From the NCBI GenBank assembly GCA_964346535.1, contig CAYFUN010000030.1:1-16223 (forward strand): 16,223 nt of DNA. Direction: 5' to 3'. The stretch's first letter is position 1. Each line of letters begins with the position of its first letter. The notes under the pieces are model-generated. The model did no database searches. It saw only the letters and a program-made list of their open reading frames with translations, and was not told the DNA's origin. The translations under genes and the position numbers were made by a program. Source of the DNA: Neofamilia sp964346535. Lineage in GTDB: Bacteria > Bacillota > Clostridia > Tissierellales > Peptoniphilaceae. Of the stretch, positions 13,429 to 16,223 are shown one piece after another.

Positions 13429-14828
13429 TGAGAAAGTATTTTAAAATCTTAGCAGTATTTTTCTTAGTCTTACTTGTAACTTCCTGCCAGTCTGAAAACT
13501 ACACAGAAATAAATAGGACCCACAAACCAAGTCTTGAAGTCGCCCCAGTTAATGGATCTTGGGAAATGGTAAAATCCTTAGACGACAACAAGACCAACTT
13601 TAGGACAGGGGACTTATTTCACCTGGACATAAATCTCTTTGCCAGCAAGGACAATATTTATTTAAATCCCGACTTTGAAGTTTTAAGAGTAGACTTAGAC
13701 AAGTATCTCTATTCTAGAAATATAAATCCAGCAGTGAAAAGCAGCTTAAATGAAAAAGAAATTTCTGTAATTGGAATAATAAAAGAAGGCCAGTTAATAG
13801 CAGAGTTAATAGCCTTGGAAAAAGACAGGATGGTTTTAAATATTTCTAACAACCTTTTAGAAATCAAAAGAGTTTCTAACAAACTGTCAAAGGATGAAAT
13901 AGAAGAGTTAAAAAGCCACTACTCTGAAGAAGAAAAGGTCTACCAGTCATCTAACACTTGGGCAGTGGCCCTTGGCCTAAGACTCCAAGGTCTAGAAAAT
14001 AACGGAGGGAAAAACCCAGGCAGCTCATCTTATGCCAGCCTAGTTTTTATTTCCAAAGATGGCAAACTATCAACTAAGTTTGTAAACGGCCTCTTAGTAA
14101 AAAATGCCGACTCCCTAGATAGGATAAGCGTAAAAAGAGTAGAAGAAAATGGCCAAGAAAAATATCTTTTAAACTTAAACAACAAGGAAGTACCTGTAAA
14201 CAATGTTAGAGAGGATATTAGAGAAAACTTATTTAGAATAGTATTTCTATCAGACAAGTACATCTCCCTTGAATATATAAACCCAGGGCAAAACCTAAAC
14301 ACCTGGGCCACTTATTCAACTAGTTCTAACTTAGGCTTTAACCAAATTAAAATTGACGACATAGCCCAGTATTCCTATGACAAGGTCCTAGATGCAATTA
14401 TTTCTCTAGGCTCAAATGCAACCTTCAAAGAATCAATTTATAACATTGCCTTAGGCAGGGAAAATGGTATGACAGTTTTAAAAGGCAGGATTCCCTATAT
14501 AATTAACGGCAAGAAAATGAACAGGGACTATATAGTTTCATCTAGGTTTACCTTTGCAGACCAAGGCTACCAAAGATTTGACCTGCAAAACCTAGCGAAA
14601 ATTTTTACAAATGTAGAAGACGCAGTAGCAACTCCGTCAAATGACTATGGAATTTTACTTTTTAAAGATTCCTTCCAGCTATATAAAATTGACCAGGCCA
14701 GTAGGAATTACGAAAAAGCCTTAGAAAAGAAAATAGAATATCCTTATGCCCTAGTTTCAATAACCATGTTAGAAGGCAAGGACCTAGACCTACTAAAGGC
14801 CTATGAGTTGAAAGATAATTTGAAATAG
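13428..14828 (+). CDS. Lipoprotein of unknown function in the two-component operon
   Basis: 466 residues. A lipoprotein signal peptide ends in LLVTSC with Cys20 as the lipid-bearing residue; the rest is hydrophilic with no other membrane segment, so it is anchored outside the membrane. I do not recognise a domain. The start is a GTG overlapping the kinase stop (TAGTG), preceded by AGGAGGG, and no better start exists. Its position directly after a kinase gene recalls YycH/YycI, the extracytoplasmic proteins encoded after walK that modulate that kinase. The size is similar, but YycH proteins are anchored by a membrane helix and I see no sequence match, so this is only an analogy. No terminator follows before the next gene. 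Confidence 0.8.
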   Translation: MRKYFKILAVFFLVLLVTSCQSENYTEINRTHKPSLEVAPVNGSWEMVKSLDDNKTNFRTGDLFHLDINLFASKDNIYLNPDFEVLRVDLDKYLYSRNINPAVKSSLNEKEISVIGIIKEGQLIAELIALEKDRMVLNISNNLLEIKRVSNKLSKDEIEELKSHYSEEEKVYQSSNTWAVALGLRLQGLENNGGKNPGSSSYASLVFISKDGKLSTKFVNGLLVKNADSLDRISVKRVEENGQEKYLLNLNNKEVPVNNVREDIRENLFRIVFLSDKYISLEYINPGQNLNTWATYSTSSNLGFNQIKIDDIAQYSYDKVLDAIISLGSNATFKESIYNIALGRENGMTVLKGRIPYIINGKKMNRDYIVSSRFTFADQGYQRFDLQNLAKIFTNVEDAVATPSNDYGILLFKDSFQLYKIDQASRNYEKALEKKIEYPYALVSITMLEGKDLDLLKAYELKDNLK

Positions 14829-14857
14829 TTGTTATAAAAAAAGAATTATTGTATAAT
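14829..14857 (+). promoter_or_regulatory. Promoter of the small membrane protein gene
   Basis: TTGTTA (14829-14834) and a perfect TATAAT (14852-14857) with a 17-base spacer, starting at the base after the lipoprotein stop codon. Confidence 0.6.
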
Positions 14858-14876
14858 TAGCTTTGAGAGGTGGACA

Positions 14877-15221
14877 ATGGACAAAATTAGAGAATTAATC
14901 CAAAGCAACAATGAATATTTGACAATGATATTATTTGCCGTGCTTGCAATGATGGTAGTAGTTTTTGCTGTTCATTTCTTCACAGAGCGAATAAGATTTC
15001 CAAAATATTTACCAGGACTTGTAGTTTTAATAGTAGGCATAGTTATGTTTATAGGAGTAATTCCAAAACTAACAGACAAGGCCTATATAGATGATATAGT
15101 AATGGCCTGCCTTCTAATAGGCCTAGGCATAATCGGCCTTTGCTTCGGCCTGATCTTAGGAGTAATCTTTAAGGTCAAGAAGCAGCCAGAAAAAGAAGAC
15201 ATAGTTTATGACGAATACTAA
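14877..15221 (+). CDS. Small membrane protein with three helices, function unknown
   Basis: 114 residues. Predicted membrane helices lie at about 15-33, 45-63 and 72-99, with a charged cytosolic tail (KVKKQPEKEDIVYDEY). I do not recognise a family. The start ATG at 14877 follows GAGAGGTGG (14865-14873). It has its own promoter in the 48-base gap after the lipoprotein gene, but since no terminator lies between, read-through from the two-component operon is also likely, and a role in the same envelope process is possible. A strong terminator ends it. Confidence 0.75.
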   Translation: MDKIRELIQSNNEYLTMILFAVLAMMVVVFAVHFFTERIRFPKYLPGLVVLIVGIVMFIGVIPKLTDKAYIDDIVMACLLIGLGIIGLCFGLILGVIFKVKKQPEKEDIVYDEY

Positions 15222-15224
15222 AAG

Positions 15225-15249
15225 ACTGACCCAAGCGGTCAGTTTTTTT
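15225..15249. terminator. Terminator between convergent genes
   Basis: ACTGACC (15225-15231) and GGTCAGT (15237-15243) form a perfect 7-bp stem with a CAAGC loop, followed by T to 15249 on the plus strand. On the minus strand the hairpin is followed by CTTTTAG, a weaker T-run, so it may act in both directions; the minus-strand stop codon (15250-15248) lies at the edge of the T-run. Confidence 0.85.
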
Positions 15250-16144
15250 AGTCCCAATTTGCTATTTTGTTTAGAATTTGATTTTTAACACTAGCAAGAC
15301 CCATATAGTCACACAAACTTAAGGCAATATCTTTGTCCCTTTCAAGACTAGGATCTTTAAGTCTAATTTTTATAGCAGCACGATTATAGTAATAGAGTGG
15401 AAGATTTTTAAAGTGATAAAGTTTTTGAGCTTGATCTAAGGCTTTATTAATATAGACTAAGGCAACTTCATGATTACCATTTCTATATTCGCTAATGGCC
15501 TTGTGAGAAAGGATTTCGCAGTAAAAAGTCCAATTTCTATCTACTTTTTCAACTAAAGCATTTATCATATTTAGGCTTAAATCTGCTTGGCCTAAGTTAT
15601 GAGATATTGAAGCTAGATTATATATAATTCTAATTTCTAATCTCGAAAGAACTGGAATATAGTCAAGGTAAAAAGAGATTTTTTTCATAGAAAAATCTAC
15701 TAAAGTAAACTTTAAAGCCTTGATATAATAATCAAATGCTTGAGTAAAGTTTAACGAATAGAACTCAATTAGGCCCATTAAAAAATATAAATGCTGGCTA
15801 CAATAACAATATTCAAAAGAAGTCTCTTCTAGATTAGAAATTCTTTCTTTTAATTCATCAATAAAATCTAAAATTTCAGAACTAGTTAGCTCACTATATT
15901 TATTTACTATTTTTTGGTCTAATTTTGTTAAGTCATCTTCTAAATCACAATAACTATGTATCCTATATAAGTCTTGAGGACTTAATTTATAACCTAAAGT
16001 TAGAGCATTAATTGTATCGTAGCTTGTTTGAGTATTCTTATACTCTAAATTTCTAATTGTCCTATCACTTACACCTGTTAAAGCAGCTATATCTAATTGA
16101 GTTAAGCCCAACAACTTTCTTCTTAAATAAAGTTTACTCTCCAT
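15248..16144 (-). CDS. XRE-family transcriptional regulator with helical (TPR-like) C-terminal domain
   Basis: 298 residues from ATG 16144, four bases after GGAGG; a TTG at 16168 upstream is less likely. The N-terminal 55-60 residues form a helix-turn-helix of the Cro/C1-XRE type, with LTQLDIAALTGVSDRTIRNL as its core. The remainder (about 65-298) is wholly helical, with repeated Tyr/Leu/Ala patterns such as YFLMGLIEFYSLNFTQAFDY and a later ALVYINKAL, as expected of TPR repeats. This layout is that of Rgg/PlcR/Rap-like (RRNPP) regulators, which often bind short peptides, but no peptide gene is seen nearby. A palindrome between its promoter region and its ribosome binding site suggests autoregulation. 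The divergent gene, beyond the window, may be its target. Confidence 0.85.
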   Translation of the reverse strand: MESKLYLRRKLLGLTQLDIAALTGVSDRTIRNLEYKNTQTSYDTINALTLGYKLSPQDLYRIHSYCDLEDDLTKLDQKIVNKYSELTSSEILDFIDELKERISNLEETSFEYCYCSQHLYFLMGLIEFYSLNFTQAFDYYIKALKFTLVDFSMKKISFYLDYIPVLSRLEIRIIYNLASISHNLGQADLSLNMINALVEKVDRNWTFYCEILSHKAISEYRNGNHEVALVYINKALDQAQKLYHFKNLPLYYYNRAAIKIRLKDPSLERDKDIALSLCDYMGLASVKNQILNKIANWD

Positions 16145-16159
16145 AAAACCTCCAAAATA

Positions 16160-16173
16160 GGAAATCAATTTCC
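16160..16173. promoter_or_regulatory. Palindrome, candidate operator of the XRE regulator
   Basis: GGAAAT-CA-ATTTCC is a perfect inverted repeat with 6-bp arms, 16 bases upstream of the regulator's start codon and about 22 bases before a plus-strand TATAAT. Such a site would suit autoregulation by the helix-turn-helix protein. Binding is inferred. Confidence 0.4.
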
Positions 16174-16195
16174 GATAATATTCTCAAATCTAGTA

Positions 16196-16201
16196 TATAA
16201 T
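16196..16201 (+). promoter_or_regulatory. Divergent -10 element near the window end
   Basis: A perfect TATAAT on the plus strand, followed by GGAG at 16208-16211. No good -35 is seen at 17 bases. No gene starts before the window ends, so any transcript would serve a gene outside it. On the minus strand the overlapping sequence gives TATACT with a poor -35 (TTTTAA), a candidate for the regulator's own promoter. Confidence 0.35.
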
Positions 16202-16223
16202 TAAATTGGAGAAATTAAAAGGT

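Noticed and set aside
16145..16168. TTG start for the XRE regulator
   Set aside because: The GGAGG lies inside this extension and is correctly spaced for ATG 16144, where the helix-turn-helix begins.
1..16223. CRISPR arrays, prophage genes, toxin-antitoxin pairs, tRNA or rRNA genes
   Set aside because: No regular spaced repeats, phage structural genes, toxin-like gene pairs or RNA gene signatures were seen; the MATE and coa genes look like ordinary chromosomal content.

Overview
The window looks like a chromosomal segment of a low-GC, Gram-positive anaerobe of the Clostridia/Tissierellia type, most probably a Peptoniphilaceae relative such as Anaerococcus or Peptoniphilus. The grounds are AT-rich DNA, strong GGAGG-type ribosome binding sites, a T-box leader on serS, an ECF vitamin transporter component, type III pantothenate kinase, and a secreted protein with Ig-like repeats and a copper-amine-oxidase-N 'stalk' domain. 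The genus is an inference from family content; no rRNA or marker gene gives it directly. I see no phage, insertion sequence, tRNA, rRNA or CRISPR array.

Layout. 1-140: short GTCCCC repeats and no convincing gene. 179-1437 (-): secreted tyrosine-rich stalk-domain protein, broken by a 100-N assembly gap at 1236-1335. 1637-1897 (+): small GlsB/YeaQ-type membrane protein, converging on a DUF1576-type membrane protein at 1949-3220 (-) and sharing a bidirectional terminator with it. 3398-5983 (+): P1-family (DmpA/ThnT-like) hydrolase, a GC-rich leader, an ECF S component (probably for pantothenate) and coaX. 6072-7397 (+): MATE exporter. 7443-8642 (-): coaBC. 8757-10243 (+): serine T-box and serS. 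10359-14828 (+): a tightly packed operon of polysaccharide deacetylase, OmpR-type response regulator, histidine kinase and lipoprotein. 14877-15221 (+): small three-helix membrane protein. 15248-16144 (-): XRE-type regulator with a helical-repeat C-terminus and a palindrome in its promoter region.

How the genes work together. The strongest theme is vitamin B5/CoA metabolism: ECF uptake, CoaX phosphorylation and CoaBC conversion to 4'-phosphopantetheine. The upstream hydrolase belongs to the family of the pantetheine hydrolase ThnT and of beta-aminopeptidases, so the locus may also salvage pantothenate from amides such as pantetheine. The second theme is envelope control: a deacetylase coupled to a two-component system and a lipoprotein that may feed back on the kinase.

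The best candidates for something undescribed are the GC-rich leader at 4349-4442 (a possible translational switch for the pantothenate genes), the hydrolase/transporter/kinase cluster as a salvage unit, and the tyrosine-rich surface protein beside the assembly gap.
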